A DNA stretch of 64,000 nucleotides from Mangifera indica. Its lineage: Eukaryota; Streptophyta; Magnoliopsida; Sapindales; Anacardiaceae. Shown one piece after another: positions 47,940 to 59,370 of the stretch (its first letter is position 1; each line of letters starts with the position of its first letter). Below the pieces are notes generated by a model, which saw nothing but the letters and a program-made list of their open reading frames with translations, was not told where the DNA came from and searched no databases. The translations under genes were made by a program, and so were the position numbers. Location: positions 10,486,475-10,550,474 of the forward strand of contig NC_058154.1 in assembly GCF_011075055.1 (NCBI RefSeq), read 5' to 3'.

Positions 47940-48111
47940 TAGTGATACTATACATATTCATTTTAAATACACAAATAAATATATATGTGATATGTATTAT
48001 CATGTGATTAAACGATTTTAAATTATAGGTAAAATAACACTCAATCACATGATAACTCATATAAATATATATCTATTTATATATTTAAAACAAATACACA
48101 TAATATTACTC
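47940..48111. mobile_element. Mutator-type MITE, CAATAAAAC family, old copy
   Basis: 172-bp palindromic copy. The left end TAGTGATACTATACA and the inverted right end GAGTAATATTATGTG resemble the GAGCAATACTATGTA terminus. The flanks ATTTGCATA and GTCTGGATA agree at 6 of 9 positions. It lies about 90 bp upstream of the metallothionein TATA box and could affect its promoter. Confidence 0.6.
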
Positions 48112-50000
48112 GTCTGGATAATGGCAGAGATTTGGCTTCTTCACCTCCTCTCATGTCAACTTCTCCTCTCTCTCTTTATTTTCTTCTCCCTGTTTAAAGC
48201 TTGAGGCCTTAGCCTCTCTCTTTTTCATAACAGTGACATGACCACAAGATGACCAGTTAACCTTTTATTAATAAGATTTTTTACTAATTCATTTGGACAC
48301 GAAGAAAGAAGTCTCTGGGAGCTTTTCTAATAAACAGTATATTATGCTTCGAACTACTTTGAGTTGACAGTGGTGAAGGGACTGGTTATTCATCGACAGG
48401 AGCATTTTTACAGAGAGCTGAAGAAAAATTCCATTAGTCACATGCTATGGAGCACATAAACACATTGCATGGCGCGATGTTACGTTTCCGAAACATCCTG
48501 AAATTGGCACGAAATGTTTCAAGAAAATTTTGGAAATATACAAAAAATTCAAAACCTGTTTCAGGTTTTCCTTATTTTTAAATAGATTAAAAAACGATTT
48601 CATGTTTTACCCTCGCCCAAAATTTCTAATCATAACTTTGATTTCGTCTCCTCTTCTTTCAGGCATTTGAAGTTCTCTCCTCTTCAGCTTGTTAAAACCT
48701 ATTTCTTCTCCATCTCGAACTTCTTCAACTGTCGATGAGCACTTGATAAATCAACTTCGTCAAGCCTGATATATTAACTAGATTAGTTGACCACTAGTTA
48801 CAAAAGTTGTTATGTTTAACTTCTTTTTTAAAGAAACATAAATTGTTCCCATTTTCTATATTTTTTAGAAAATACATTTTTATGTTTCCATTTCTGCATC
48901 TCCATTGCCATGCTAAATAGATTAGTTAATAAATATGAAAACAAAGAAAAAAATGATACTTGAATTATACGAGTATAATATGATAAATGGTGAAAAATAA
49001 GTTTATAAAAAAATAGTCATAAAATTTGGATATGAAAAAAATATAAAACATGTATATATGAGTTTAATACGATACATTGTTTATAATACGTTTATAAAAA
49101 TACAACAATACTAAATATAATTTTAACACTTTTTATATATCTTTTAGCTAATAATTTAAATATAAAGTATTTAATTGGTTATTAAACCTAATGTAACATA
49201 ATATATAATGAAAATTTAATTATTATAAAAAATTATCGAAAGAGATTAGAAATTTAAATGGTAAAAAAATAGATTTTTTGTTTTATATAGTTATGATATT
49301 ATAGTAATTAATTGAAAATATAAGAGATATTTTCGTGATTTAAAAAATTTATAAAAAAGAAAAACGTAAATTAGCAAAAATACGTGTTTAACGTGTTTTA
49401 GATTTAAAAATTCAAAATAATGTATTAAAACGAGCATTAAATATGAATAATTCACGTTTTATTAACTAGGATAAATAGGTCATAGGCCATTGATCAGTAG
49501 ATTATACCTAGTTAAGTAATTACAAATCAAAAGGTGAGCACTAAAATTTGAGATATGGGGTAAGGAATCCAAGGGTAGAAATCTATGAAGAAAGAACAAA
49601 ACTTTAAGATATTGGGCATCGAATTCAAGATATTGCGTGTCCAATCTACCCATGCAAGCAAATCTGAAGGTATCGATGGGATAGCAAGAGGCTCCATCAA
49701 TGGCAGAAAAAAAAAAGCATAGATTCTCTGGAATTGCAGCCATAATTAATTGAGAAAATGAATGTGATAAGAACAAGCAAGACTTTAGTGGGATTGCTTC
49801 TTCAAGTAGGCAACGTTGTTGTCAAAGAAAGTATAGCCTTACATACATGTTTTCAATCTTTCTATCCATATGAAATTTGAGAAGAAAATGAATGAAGCTA
49901 AGTATGGTTGTCCCTGTTTCTTCCTGCTTTCTCATCCATTCATGTCTCCATCAATATTTTGTTTGGTTGCCTAGAAAACAATTAGTTACAATATTGAATA
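48112..50000. other. Spacer without recognised gene
   Basis: Pyrimidine-rich text at 48140-48230 (upstream of MT3) gives way to AT-rich DNA. A minus-strand ORF of 98 codons (49480-49776) has no known motif. TGTAATATTCTTTGT-like element ends were not found. Nothing further is supported. Confidence 0.3.
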
Positions 50001-50582
50001 GGCCAAAGGAATTATTTTCACCCAAAGAGTACTATTTTTTTAAGTTTTCACCCATCCACTTTTAAAAACTTAAATACCTATTTATATGTTAATTTTTAAG
50101 GTTAGTGTCAAAGGTAAAATAATCATTTAGAAAAATATTTAAAAAACTAAATATTATCACATTTCCCTTATAAGTTTAAAAATCTAACAATTTTACCTTA
50201 CCCAATGTTTCAAAAATGACAATTTTCCCCTAACGCTCATCTTCATTGGATGGTTAGGGATGGATTGGGGTGGAAAGAGAAGTCGGAAGGGAGAGAGAAC
50301 GTAGCCATCGTTGTCTCCGACTATCAACAATGGTGATTGGAAAAGTTCTAAGAGAAATAGTATTTTTTCAGACTTTAGGTAGAGTGAAGTTGTTAGATTT
50401 TCAGACTTAGGGAGAAAATGTGATGAATATTTATTTCTTAAAAATGTTTTTGTTAAATAACAATTTTACTCTTGACAGTAACCTTAAAAATTAATGAATA
50501 AGTAAGCGTTTGAGTTTTTCAGAATTAATGAGTGAAAATTTAAGAAAATAATATTCTTTGGGTGGGAATAAGTTTTTTGACT
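50001..50582. mobile_element. Aged Mutator-type GGCCAAA element
   Basis: 582 bp. The left end GGCCAAAGGAATTATTTTCA and the inverted right end AGTCAAAAAACTTATTCCCA are diverged family termini, and the arms stay alignable for about 200 bp (TTAATTTTTAAGGTTA and its inverse). The flanks TATTGAATA (49992-50000) and TATTAAATA (50583-50591) match at 8 of 9 positions. The centre (50220-50340) is GC-richer but has no sensible ORF. Confidence 0.78.
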
Positions 50583-51362
50583 TATTAAATATGGTCCAAA
50601 GTTTAATTTTGAAATGTTGTTAGAGGGAATTTAAACATTTACTTTAATTTGTTCTATTACCACTCAGACTACTTTTAGGGCGTCGGATATTAAACCATCT
50701 CTATAATATAATATTTGCATTAGTGGAGGCCTCCTTGAAATAATACACTTTTCTTATGGTGAAAACAAGTATGAATATGGAAACATAATAAAATAAATTA
50801 AGAAAACAACTATCAATTGATTGCCAAGTTATCCAAAACCATATCTAATCAAACAATTAAAAGCCCTAAAATGTATAATCAATAACATTAAGATTAATTT
50901 ACATGAACAAACATAACCATTCAATGTTAATCCGCATAATCGACACAAAAGTTATAAAATACTAAATTAAAACTTTAGGGTTAATTATATTAATATCTGA
51001 AATGCCATGCATTCTGAATCCACCAATTTCCTGTAGTTTGACATTGAAATGATAGGTCTTCTCCCCTTGAAATCTTTCTAAATGACACTTTTCAATGAGT
51101 AAAACTATTATGAATGAGTTTTGGAGAGGGGCCTTACATTGGACCTCATCAACGTTTCTATAAACCTTAAAACCCGTACTAATGACGTCTATCTATATTA
51201 TAACTTTTAAGTATATTATATTTATTTTTATAGATCACTTAAACTCATTTATAAACTTTTATTAAAGTATTCGGTTATCCATTTTGTTAAACTAAAATTA
51301 TAATTAATCGTAATTCACATTAAAAAAAAAATTCCAACGTAATAAACCTATAAAATCTCAAA
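50583..51362. other. Spacer without recognised gene
   Basis: AT-rich, unique-looking sequence with no ORF of interest, no recognisable element ends and no hairpin. It separates two Mutator-type insertions. Confidence 0.3.
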
Positions 51363-51505
51363 GAGCAACCCTATGTACACAAATAATGATATGTTATTAT
51401 GCGATTTGACATTGTTTTTTTTCTAATTCAAAACTCAATTACTTCGTGACATATCATTATTTGTACATAAATTTGTGCTAATTATTTATATATATAGTTT
51501 TATTG
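51363..51505. mobile_element. Mutator-type MITE, CAATAAAAC family
   Basis: 143 bp. The left end is GAGCAACCCTATGTAC and the inverted right end CAATAAAACTATATA. The flanks AATCTCAAA (51354-51362) and AATTTCAAA (51506-51514) match at 8 of 9 positions. Internal blocks ATGATATGTTATTATGCGA and its inverse pair as in the other copies. Confidence 0.78.
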
Positions 51506-52024
51506 AATTTCAAAACATGAGGTGGCAAGTTAAATACTAGAGAACTTGACCTTTAAATAATCTTAATTAACCTCAAAACATGTTTGTTCAACCCACATAG
51601 ATGGCATGCAAATAAACTATATATATAAATTAAGATGATAATATATGATTGAGTAATATAATTATTTACTTTTCTCTCTTTACAAACTCACTCTATCAGA
51701 TATTATCACATTATATTATATAAATAAGTTTATACTATATATATATATATATATATTACTTACTCAAACACTTCTAAAACCCGGTATCCACTCAATCTAA
51801 AATCGTCGTATCCTTCTTCAATTTGCATTTTTTTCCTACAAAAAAAATACGCCATATTGCAGTTTTTGTAGTAAACGACATGGTGGTAAATGCCATTACA
51901 TGCATCTTGTAATATTGAAGTCCAAGCTTTATCATCACCGGTCTACGACATGCCTAATTTCCCTTGGCTTGCGTAAATTACCATCAAGGTGAGGTTTGGC
52001 GTTTCTTGTTTGAAAAAAAAAAAA
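51506..52024. other. Spacer without recognised gene
   Basis: AT-rich DNA with a TA dinucleotide run (about 51738-51755) and a poly-A tract (52013-52024) into which the next fold-back element inserted. No gene is seen. Confidence 0.3.
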
Positions 52025-52787
52025 GGCCAAACAACTATTTCCCACCCAAGGTTTGATGTTATCTCAAAAGTCCCCCCTTTAACTATGGAAACACCAAATA
52101 CCCACCCATGGCCAGTTAGATTTAACCAAACCCTAACGCCTAAAAATTTTATCTCTTTTTGCCCCCTCTAATCTTTAAAAACTAAAATTTTCCCCCAGCT
52201 TAAGTTTTAAAAAATGGCAATTTCACCCTAGGGTTTGGTTTTGAAATCTCCGGCGACCGTTCCGGCTCCATTGTCGACGGCCTCTCCCTCCCGAAGTAGC
52301 CTCTCCTTCCGACGAACGTTTTCCTCCCATTTGGAGGATCGATCGGCGTCGGCTTGGCCTTGGGAGACGAAGAACTTCGTCGGGGAAGACGAAGTTCTTC
52401 GTCTCCCAAGGCCAAGCCGACGCCGATCGATCCTCCAAATGGGAGGAAAACGTTCACCGAAAGGAGAGGTTGCTTCGGGAGGGAGAGGCCGTCGGCAATG
52501 GAGCCGGAACGGTCGCCGGAGATTTCAAAATCAAACCCTAGGGTGAAACTGCCATTTTTTAAAACTTAGGCTGGGGAAAAATTTTAGTTTTTAAAGTTTA
52601 GGGGGGCAAAATTAGATTCTATTTTAGTTTATTTTTAATATTATAGCAAAAATGACGATTTTACCCCTACCACCGTTAGGGTTTGGTTAAATCTAACCGG
52701 CCATGGGTGGGTGTTTGGTGTTTCCATAGTTAAAGGGGGGACTTTTGAGAAAACATCAAACCTTGGGTGGGAAATAGTCGTTTGGCC
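52025..52787. mobile_element. Mutator-type fold-back element, copy 2
   Basis: 763 bp with ends GGCCAAACAACTATTTCCCA and, inverted, GGCCAAACGACTATTTCCCA. The two arms (52025-52381 and 52388-52787) are inverse copies almost to the centre, leaving only a 6-nt loop, GGGGAA. The right arm has an extra AT-rich block of about 45 bp near 52615-52675. The inner arms are GC-rich and open on both strands. The insertion target is a poly-A tract, so the target duplication (AAAAAAA) is not informative. Same family as 21885-22753, sharing outer and inner sequence, but with different central text. Confidence 0.88.
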
Positions 52788-52829
52788 TTAAAAAAATTAT
52801 AATTATATATTATTTGATAAAACACATTC

Positions 52830-53175
52830 AAAAGTACGTTATGTGTATATATTTTTAGTTCATAATTTAAATACATAGATAATCTGTAATTATATAAATG
52901 TACGTTATTTTATCTTTACGCAATATTATGTAAACCAACTTTGATTACGTAAATGTGTACAGACTTATACGTATCACCATATAATCGAATATTATTTTAT
53001 TATTAATTCAAAATCATTCAATTACATGATAATATAGATAAATATATGCATATTTGTATACTCAAAGTGAGTATATATAGTTTTATTATTTATTTTTAAT
53101 TTATAATTATTTAATCATATGATAATATATCATCTGTGTACTTAAATTATATATGAAAAATATATGCATATAGTT
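52830..53175. mobile_element. CAATAAAAC-family MITE split by a second copy
   Basis: The outer copy begins around 52830 and ends with AGTTTTATT near 53175. It is interrupted by a 171-bp inner copy at 52918-53088 whose ends are ACGCAATATTATGTA and, inverted, TAATAAAACTATATA. The inner flanks TTTATCTTT (52909-52917) and TTTATTTTT (53089-53097) match at 8 of 9 positions. The family therefore inserted into its own members. Confidence 0.68.
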
Positions 53176-53515
53176 TTATTATTTATTTATATGTGGAAGT
53201 TGGATTTAAAAGTAAGAAAAATTATTCAAAAGATTCATATATACCAAGTTTATGATAATGTGCCAACCCTTTGAAGAAGAACACTATTCCCAAATAGCAT
53301 ACCTGATCCATATCTTGTAATCACTATATTAAATAAGTCAAAAATTTGATTTTGATAAAGTAGATATAAACCCTTGCTCTCACAATTATAAATTTCTTTC
53401 CCTCATAACTCCGCTGTCGCTTCTTGTAATATTACACGTTTAGCCTTTCTCTTGGAGATTATAGCAATCATTACCATCCTATTTGTAAAGAAACATGTGT
53501 CTTTGTATTATTAAT

Positions 53516-53686
53516 CAATAAAACTATGTGTACCCACTTTAGGTACACAAATGTATACATATTTATATGTGTCATAATGTGATTGGATGATTTTGAATTA
53601 AGAATAAAATAATAATCAATCATATGATGACACATATGAGTGTGTATATATTTATGTATCTAAAGTGGGTATACATAGTATTGCTC
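53516..53686. mobile_element. Mutator-type MITE, CAATAAAAC family, reference copy
   Basis: 171 bp flanked by perfect 9-bp repeats ATTATTAAT (53507-53515 and 53687-53695). The ends are CAATAAAACTATGTGTAC and, inverted, GAGCAATACTATGTATAC, followed by CCCACTTTAG in both arms. The whole element is an imperfect palindrome and could fold into a hairpin. It is the best-preserved copy here and defines the family ends used for the others. Confidence 0.88.
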
Positions 53687-54139
53687 ATTATTAATATAGG
53701 ATAAAGGAAAAATAGGGTACCATGAGGTATGAAGGAAGTGATTCCAAATATAAGACAATAATAGTTAATTTTTGAACTTAAATTTGAATTATAATCAAAT
53801 TTACAAAAGATAATTGAGGAGGTTCTTAAAAAAATCCAGTTACCTTCCTTAATGTTTTTCCAAAATTGAGTTCTTCACAAAACAATCTTTCTTATAAATA
53901 TCAGTCATACTTAACCAAAATAATATTCTAGAGTGTTAATAATTAATCAAACCATCTTAAAAATTTTATTATGTCCAATCCACACATCTCATTCATATTT
54001 ATTATAATGGCTGTCATAGTTATATTACTAATTTATATGATAATATTGTAACCTATCTTCCTCAAAGGTTAGAATTGCCTATATAAACAAAAAAGAAAGT
54101 GATCATGGATATTATCGTTTATCTTCAGTTTAATGTTTA

Positions 54140-54310
54140 AAGTAATATTATGTGTATATATTTTTAATATATAATTTAAATATATAGATAATGTGTCATC
54201 ATATGATTGAATATTGTTTTATCATTAATTCAGAATTATTTAATCACATAATGATATATTTTTTATATACTCGAATTATATATCAACATTGTGTTTTTAT
54301 AGTTTTATTG
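54140..54310. mobile_element. Mutator-type MITE, CAATAAAAC family, old copy
   Basis: 171 bp with the left end AAGTAATATTATGTG and inverted right end CAATAAAACTATAAA. The flanks TAATGTTTA and TTAAGTTTT agree at 6 of 9 positions. Internal ATCATATGATTGAATATTG and its inverse follow the family pattern. It ends about 130 bp before the DUF2921 pseudogene. Confidence 0.6.
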
Positions 54311-55657
54311 TTAAGTTTTGAATGGAGAATCCCAAGTCTTCTTGAAGCGTAGTTTGTCTTTTCATGGTGCTCCTAGACGGACTCCTCCATGTACTTGTAA
54401 TGTGTATTTCATCTTGACCTAACAAAAGACTGAGTAGGTTAATGAGGACTTCACATTTCAGTGGAAACTACACTTCTTCAATCATGAATCCTTCTTCAAT
54501 GTTGTCATCATGTATTCGTACTGTGATTTTCTCCATTCTGTTCAACGCTTTGCTGTCTTCTGCAACTCAACTACCCTCTTATGCCGATCATTGTAAATCT
54601 CTTGTCCCTGGATCGTCCAAAACAAAGCATGAACGTGCGCAGTTCCCATTTTTTCCTTTCAGAACTGGGTATTACAGTGGTGGCAATAAAATTCTGTCTG
54701 AGGGCTCAAACTCATTTATATTTCAGGTTGAACATTTATATAGAACTGAGCAGGATGGTGTGGTTAGCATTGCAGGACTTTTGGTGTTTCTATCCCAAAG
54801 CTATCGAAGTCCAACAATTTTCCGTCTAAGAGGGCTCTGGTCAGGATCTTCTGGCAACCTTTGTATGGTGCGTAATATGCTTATATCAACATAAGAAATG
54901 GTCAGATTCTCCTTCAGGCTCTGCTGAAGCTCAGAAATCTCAAGAATTCTAGTGGTACTAGAACCACTTTGGTTACAGGAACTATGGAAAGCTTGAGTTC
55001 TTCTGATGATTTGGGTTATTTTGAACCGATTTCTATAATGATTCTTCCAAGACTGAATTACAAGTACACTTTGGTTTCAAAAGGTGATGAGTTTTCTGGT
55101 GGAGATGATGGTGTGAAGGGTTTACCAATCAGTTCACTGCCATCAGAAAGTTTCTGTTCATTAATTTCAGGAGAAGTTAACGAATTTAAGTTGAGGTACA
55201 CTGATGACTGTAATTCTTCAAAAACCTGTGGTCCTTTTGGTGCAAATATTGGAGATTTGCCTACTGCTGTTTCCTTTGAACAAATTCAGTGCTTGGAGAA
55301 GGAAAAAAGAATGCGAGTCTTGGTAGATTTTCCCAGCCGTGGTTATGATGAATCTGACCAGACTTTCAAATCCAATCTCAATAAAAAATTGGTAGGGGAA
55401 GGATTGTGGAATTACAAGACAAATCAGCTCTGTATTGTTGCTTGCCGGTTTTGAACACCACATATTCATTGTCAAATGCCCAAGTTGGGGATTGTTCGAC
55501 AAGGCTGAGGTTGGGTTTCCCTGCAATTTGGTCAATCAGAGACCCTAGTAATGTTGTGGGGAAAATTTGGAGCATTAAATCTGTGAATGATTCCGGCTAC
55601 TTTGAGAGGTCATGTTCCAAAGCTCTTCCTTTTAGGACGTTTTCGGGTTGGCAACAG

Positions 55658-55974
55658 TGTTATATCATGTGGCATGAGTTCAATGTTATTAGTACAAATT
55701 TATAGTACAAGTTCATTGTTAGATTATCATCAATGTTTATACATGATTCATGTATTATGTCATGTAATACAAGTTCATAATATAAGTTTATTATTACGAT
55801 ATTAATTATGTTCATGTATGATTCATGTATTTAGGATTTAAAAAGTCGTCTTCATACCTATAAATACTTGATTGGTTTTGTATTTGAGATATGAATAAAA
55901 ATTTACAAATCTTTTTTGCAAACAATTCTCTCATACAAAATCTTTCCCTTCTAAAATTTCTCTCTTGTCTAATA
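55658..55974 (+). mobile_element. Probable solo LTR in the DUF2921 pseudogene
   Basis: 317 bp that interrupt the DUF2921 reading frame. They start TGTTATATCATGTGG, contain a TATA-like CTATAAATACTTG near 55858 and an AATAAA-like signal (ATGAATAAAAAT, 55890), and end CTCTTGTCTAATA, an imperfect TG...CA frame. The flanks AACAG (55653-55657) and AACGG (55975-55979) match at 4 of 5 positions, as for LTR integration. No internal retroelement sequence is present. Family not recognised. Confidence 0.6.
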
Positions 55975-56610
55975 AACGGGTTTTAGACCTTAAACCCTAA
56001 AAAGGAGAAGCTGAAGGGGAAAAGATACCCAAAAGAGTAATCTACTTTTATGAAATTCGCTAAGTGGGTTGAAAGCTCTAAGATCAACCCTTCTTGGGGT
56101 AAGGCAACTCCCCTTTCTGTTGGTGATGAGTTTTATAGTAGCCATGTATATCCAACATATCCAGATATAAGCCCAAGCCCAAGAATTTCAGGCCCTGCAT
56201 TTCAAGCAAATCTGAGGGATAACAGCCCTGTTAACATCAGCTACATCATTGACATCAACATAAGATCCGGTGTGTTTGGGCATTATGAGAGCCTAAAGTT
56301 ATCTGCTGAAGGCATTTATGATGCAGAAACAAGACAGTTGTGTCTAGTAGGTTGTAGAGATATTCCAGAGAATCAGTCATCCATAAATGATTCTAAGGAC
56401 TGTGAAATTGTTATCACTTTCCAGTTTCCTCCATCAAAACCTGAGATGAATGAAGGCTATATCAAGGGAAGCAGCAAGTGCACACGGGTGAAATCAGATC
56501 CTTTTTATTTTGAAACAATAGATTTTTCTTCAGTTATAACCATTAGAAGGATGGATCTAGAGATCACCATTGCTGTTATAACCAACACACTTGAATGTGT
56601 TTTTGTAGAA

Positions 56611-57038
56611 TGATATAAATTTTGGGAAAATCACACTTCAAAAGTTAACTATTGAAATTGAAGAGTCCAATGTTATACAAACCCTATATTAGAAATTCAT
56701 ACTTTCTAATATGAGATCTAAATTTTACACTTTATACTTAAGATCCTAACATACTATCATACTTCATAGCCCCTACGCTCATGCAGACTGCCTGTACACT
56801 AGCTCCCTACTAACTCTAGGTGAACACTACAATGTCAGTGTCATACCTGCATCACACGATTGTGGTTAAGAAACGTGATGATGACTCTGATACCATAAGA
56901 TATGAACCTTGAGAGAATCACCTTTTAAAAACTAGCTATTAAGATTGAAGACCTTAAGGTCATACAAACCCCACATTAGAATCTTATACTTTTCAATATG
57001 AGATTCAATTCTCATGTTTTGCACTTATGATCCTAACA
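56611..57038 (-). mobile_element. TRIM retrotransposon inside the DUF2921 pseudogene
   Basis: 428-bp element read on the minus strand. Two direct terminal repeats of about 141 bp (57038-56897 and 56751-56611) start TGTTAGGATC; the downstream one ends TTATATCA. Directly after the first repeat is TGGTATCAGAGTC (56895-56883), the primer site for initiator tRNA-Met, and a purine-rich tract (GTAGGGGCTATGAAG) precedes the second. The interior is only about 145 bp and codes for nothing, which defines a terminal-repeat retrotransposon in miniature. The flanks TAGAA (56606-56610) and TAGGA (57039-57043) match at 4 of 5, and the DUF2921 frame resumes exactly after it. Confidence 0.85.
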
Positions 57039-57361
57039 TAGGATTGCAGCTTTTCCATGTGAAAGACCATGATGTGCTTCCCTTCATTTCATTGGTCATG
57101 CTTTTGATTCTTACTTTGGGCCAAATGTTATCTTTCATGCTCAACTTTGAAGCCTTGATCTTGCAAAATCATGAACTAAATGTGACTGTGAGGATAACAA
57201 CTACTGTTGCTTTCTTATTGGAAGTTCACCTTCTGCAGCTTTCATGGTGTGCAAGATGGCTTAATGCATACGAAGCGGGCTTGTGGTTTGCTAAGATGCC
57301 GACTCTTTGCATGTCTTTGCCATTATATGCAGCTGCGGCCTGGAGAAAGCACAAAATGTAG

Positions 57362-59370
57362 GATTTAATTCACATTAACATATCACCTTGATCATGCAAT
57401 CCTAGTATCCATATAGATACGACAATGGGTCAGGCCGGCTTCGACTCGGCCTATTGGGCTTATGGGCCAAGCCAAGCTCAATACCCATACAGTAATGGGC
57501 TTTCGGGCCAAGCCAGCTCATATATTTTTAAACCTGAAGCTCGACCCTATATATAAATGAGACGTGCTAGCCTTAAATGGACTAGCCCATTTAAACATTT
57601 TTTTAAAATTTTTAATTTAAAAATTTAAATACAAATTATTTTTCAATTATTAAAATTAAGAATATTACCTCAAATATTTTAATTATAATCCTTCATTTGT
57701 GACGAGGAAATATTATGGTTATATGATAAAAAATATTATAAGCTTATAATATAGTATAAATAAATTGATTTACATACTGTATAAATTACAAATATAAATA
57801 AAATATATATACTATATCATTTATCTATCATTTTTAATATCTAAGTCTCTGAATTCTTTTGACATTAAATCTATTTGTAATATATTATAATGATAAAATT
57901 AAAATGAAAATGAAATTATAAACACAAAGAATTATTATTTACGAATTCAAATAATTTTCAAAAGAGAGTTAATGAGAGAAAATGAGATTGAGAATATAAT
58001 GAAAGAATTAAGATTGAGAGAAATTGAAATCGATAAAGAGTTGGATTGATTTATATGAAGAAAAATAAATAAATAAATAAATAAAAGAGTTAAAAGTAAC
58101 GAGCCTTCCACTTCTGAAAACTCGGAATAAGAGAGTTAATCAATATATATAGTAAGTTAATGAACTCATCAAAAATCCAATAAATTTTATGACTCACACA
58201 TTATTATGCGTAAGGCAATGGAGGACAATTGGTTATTTTTTAACTTAATAATATTTTTAGAGGTTGTTTGGTTGAAGTTATGTTTTATTACTTTGGTAAT
58301 ATATTTTTTATTATTTTTATTATCTCATTTTATTTGTAAAATTATAAAGAATTTTGGTAATCTTTCATTATTATTGCTAATGTGACAGGTACATAGAATA
58401 ACCAAAGTAATATATTAATATTCTTTTATTACTTCCAACCAAACATAATAATTATTTATATATACTAATTTTATCAAATATAATACTAAATTTATACTTA
58501 ATAATTTTTTACGTAATATATTTTTATAATAATATTTTATTTTCAGTAATAAAAGATTACTTGTACTGACTGACTTAGGTGGGTCAACTAGGGATCTTGT
58601 TACAATTGGATAATTCTATAACACGACATATAAATAGACAAAGTCATTAGGGATAAATATATTACTTAATTAAATAAGTTAATAGTTTAATTTTAAAATA
58701 TTATTAAAAAAAAATTATACTCATACTTTTATATATCTAAAATTAGAGTTAGACTTAAATCAAATTTGTTTGAGTTTGAGCTTAAATTCAATTCGAATGA
58801 GTCTGAAATGAGTCAACTTTATATGAGCTCGAACTACTTGTCAAATTTTTTAATTAAAGATTTTGATATAAATAACATCGTTTTGATTAATTTGTATTAA
58901 AATGACGTCGTTTTAATAATAAAAAATGAGCCGAACTGAATTCAAACTGAGTTTAAACTTGGCTTTTATGAGTTCGACCTCAAACTCGAGTTCAAGTATA
59001 TGTAAATCAAACCAAACCCGAGCTTAAACTCAACGAGTTCAGTTCAGTTCGAATCCAAACTTACCTAAAACCTTATCTTTTTTTATTCAAATTACTTTTT
59101 AGAGCATCTGTGTTTCATTGTTGTTAATATGATAGGTTAGATTCTTATGCTTTTTTATGTATATTTTTTTTTTATTCCTAATTTTATATATAACTATATT
59201 TATTTTAGAAATATTTTTTTTTTAATTTCTAAATTTAGTAAAGAGAAACCCGGACCCCACTAAGACAAACGACAACCAAAAACGAAATTCATTGTCGTTT
59301 CATCTACTCTTAAGATTCTCTGGTTTTAGCAGCCCGAACCCTAAAACCCTAAACCTCTCAATCATTCCCA
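57362..59370. other. Repeat-rich spacer before the TRF4-like gene
   Basis: 57415-57600 is a GC-rich GGGCCAAGCC/GGCCTATTGGGC repeat relic. 57600-58250 is AT-rich with an (AAAT)n run near 58066-58084. About 58258-58455 has inverted ends GTTTGGTTGAAG and CTTCCAACCAAAC, a small MITE of unclear class. About 58746-59064 is an eroded member of the TAGGGTTGG hAT-type family (paired TAACATCGTTTTGATTAAT and ATGACGTCGTTTTAATAAT blocks). 59270-59370 is GC-richer with ACCCTAAAACCCTAAACC, probably promoter and leader of the next gene. Confidence 0.45.

Larger units (their letters stand above)
54442..57361 (+). pseudogene. DUF2921 family pseudogene
   Basis: Remains of a plant DUF2921 membrane protein (a large single-exon family with a secretory signal, a long extracellular region and C-terminal membrane helices; function unknown to me). 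Piece 1 (54442-54870) has a signal-like hydrophobic stretch (TVIFSILFNALLSS) and LPSYADHCKSLVPGS. Piece 2 (54876-55452) has YFEPISIMILPRLNYKYTLV, then stops after VACRF. Piece 3 is in another frame (55454-55657, NTTYSLSNAQVGDCS, FPAIWSIRDPSNVVG). Piece 4 (56010-56610) has KLKGKRYPKE, an in-frame TAA at 56038-56040, then AEGIYDAETRQLCLVGCRD and MDLEITIAVITNTLECVFV. Piece 5 (57041-57361) resumes at GLQLFHVKDHDVLPFISLVM and contains the helices. Two frameshifts, a stop, a probable solo LTR and a TRIM separate the pieces. Confidence 0.88.

Noticed and set aside
49480..49776. 98-codon minus-strand ORF
   Set aside because: No recognisable domain, surrounded by AT-rich spacer, no splice or promoter evidence.
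52200..52569. ORFs of 71-103 codons on both strands
   Set aside because: They arise from the fold-back element at 52025; no signal of an independent gene.
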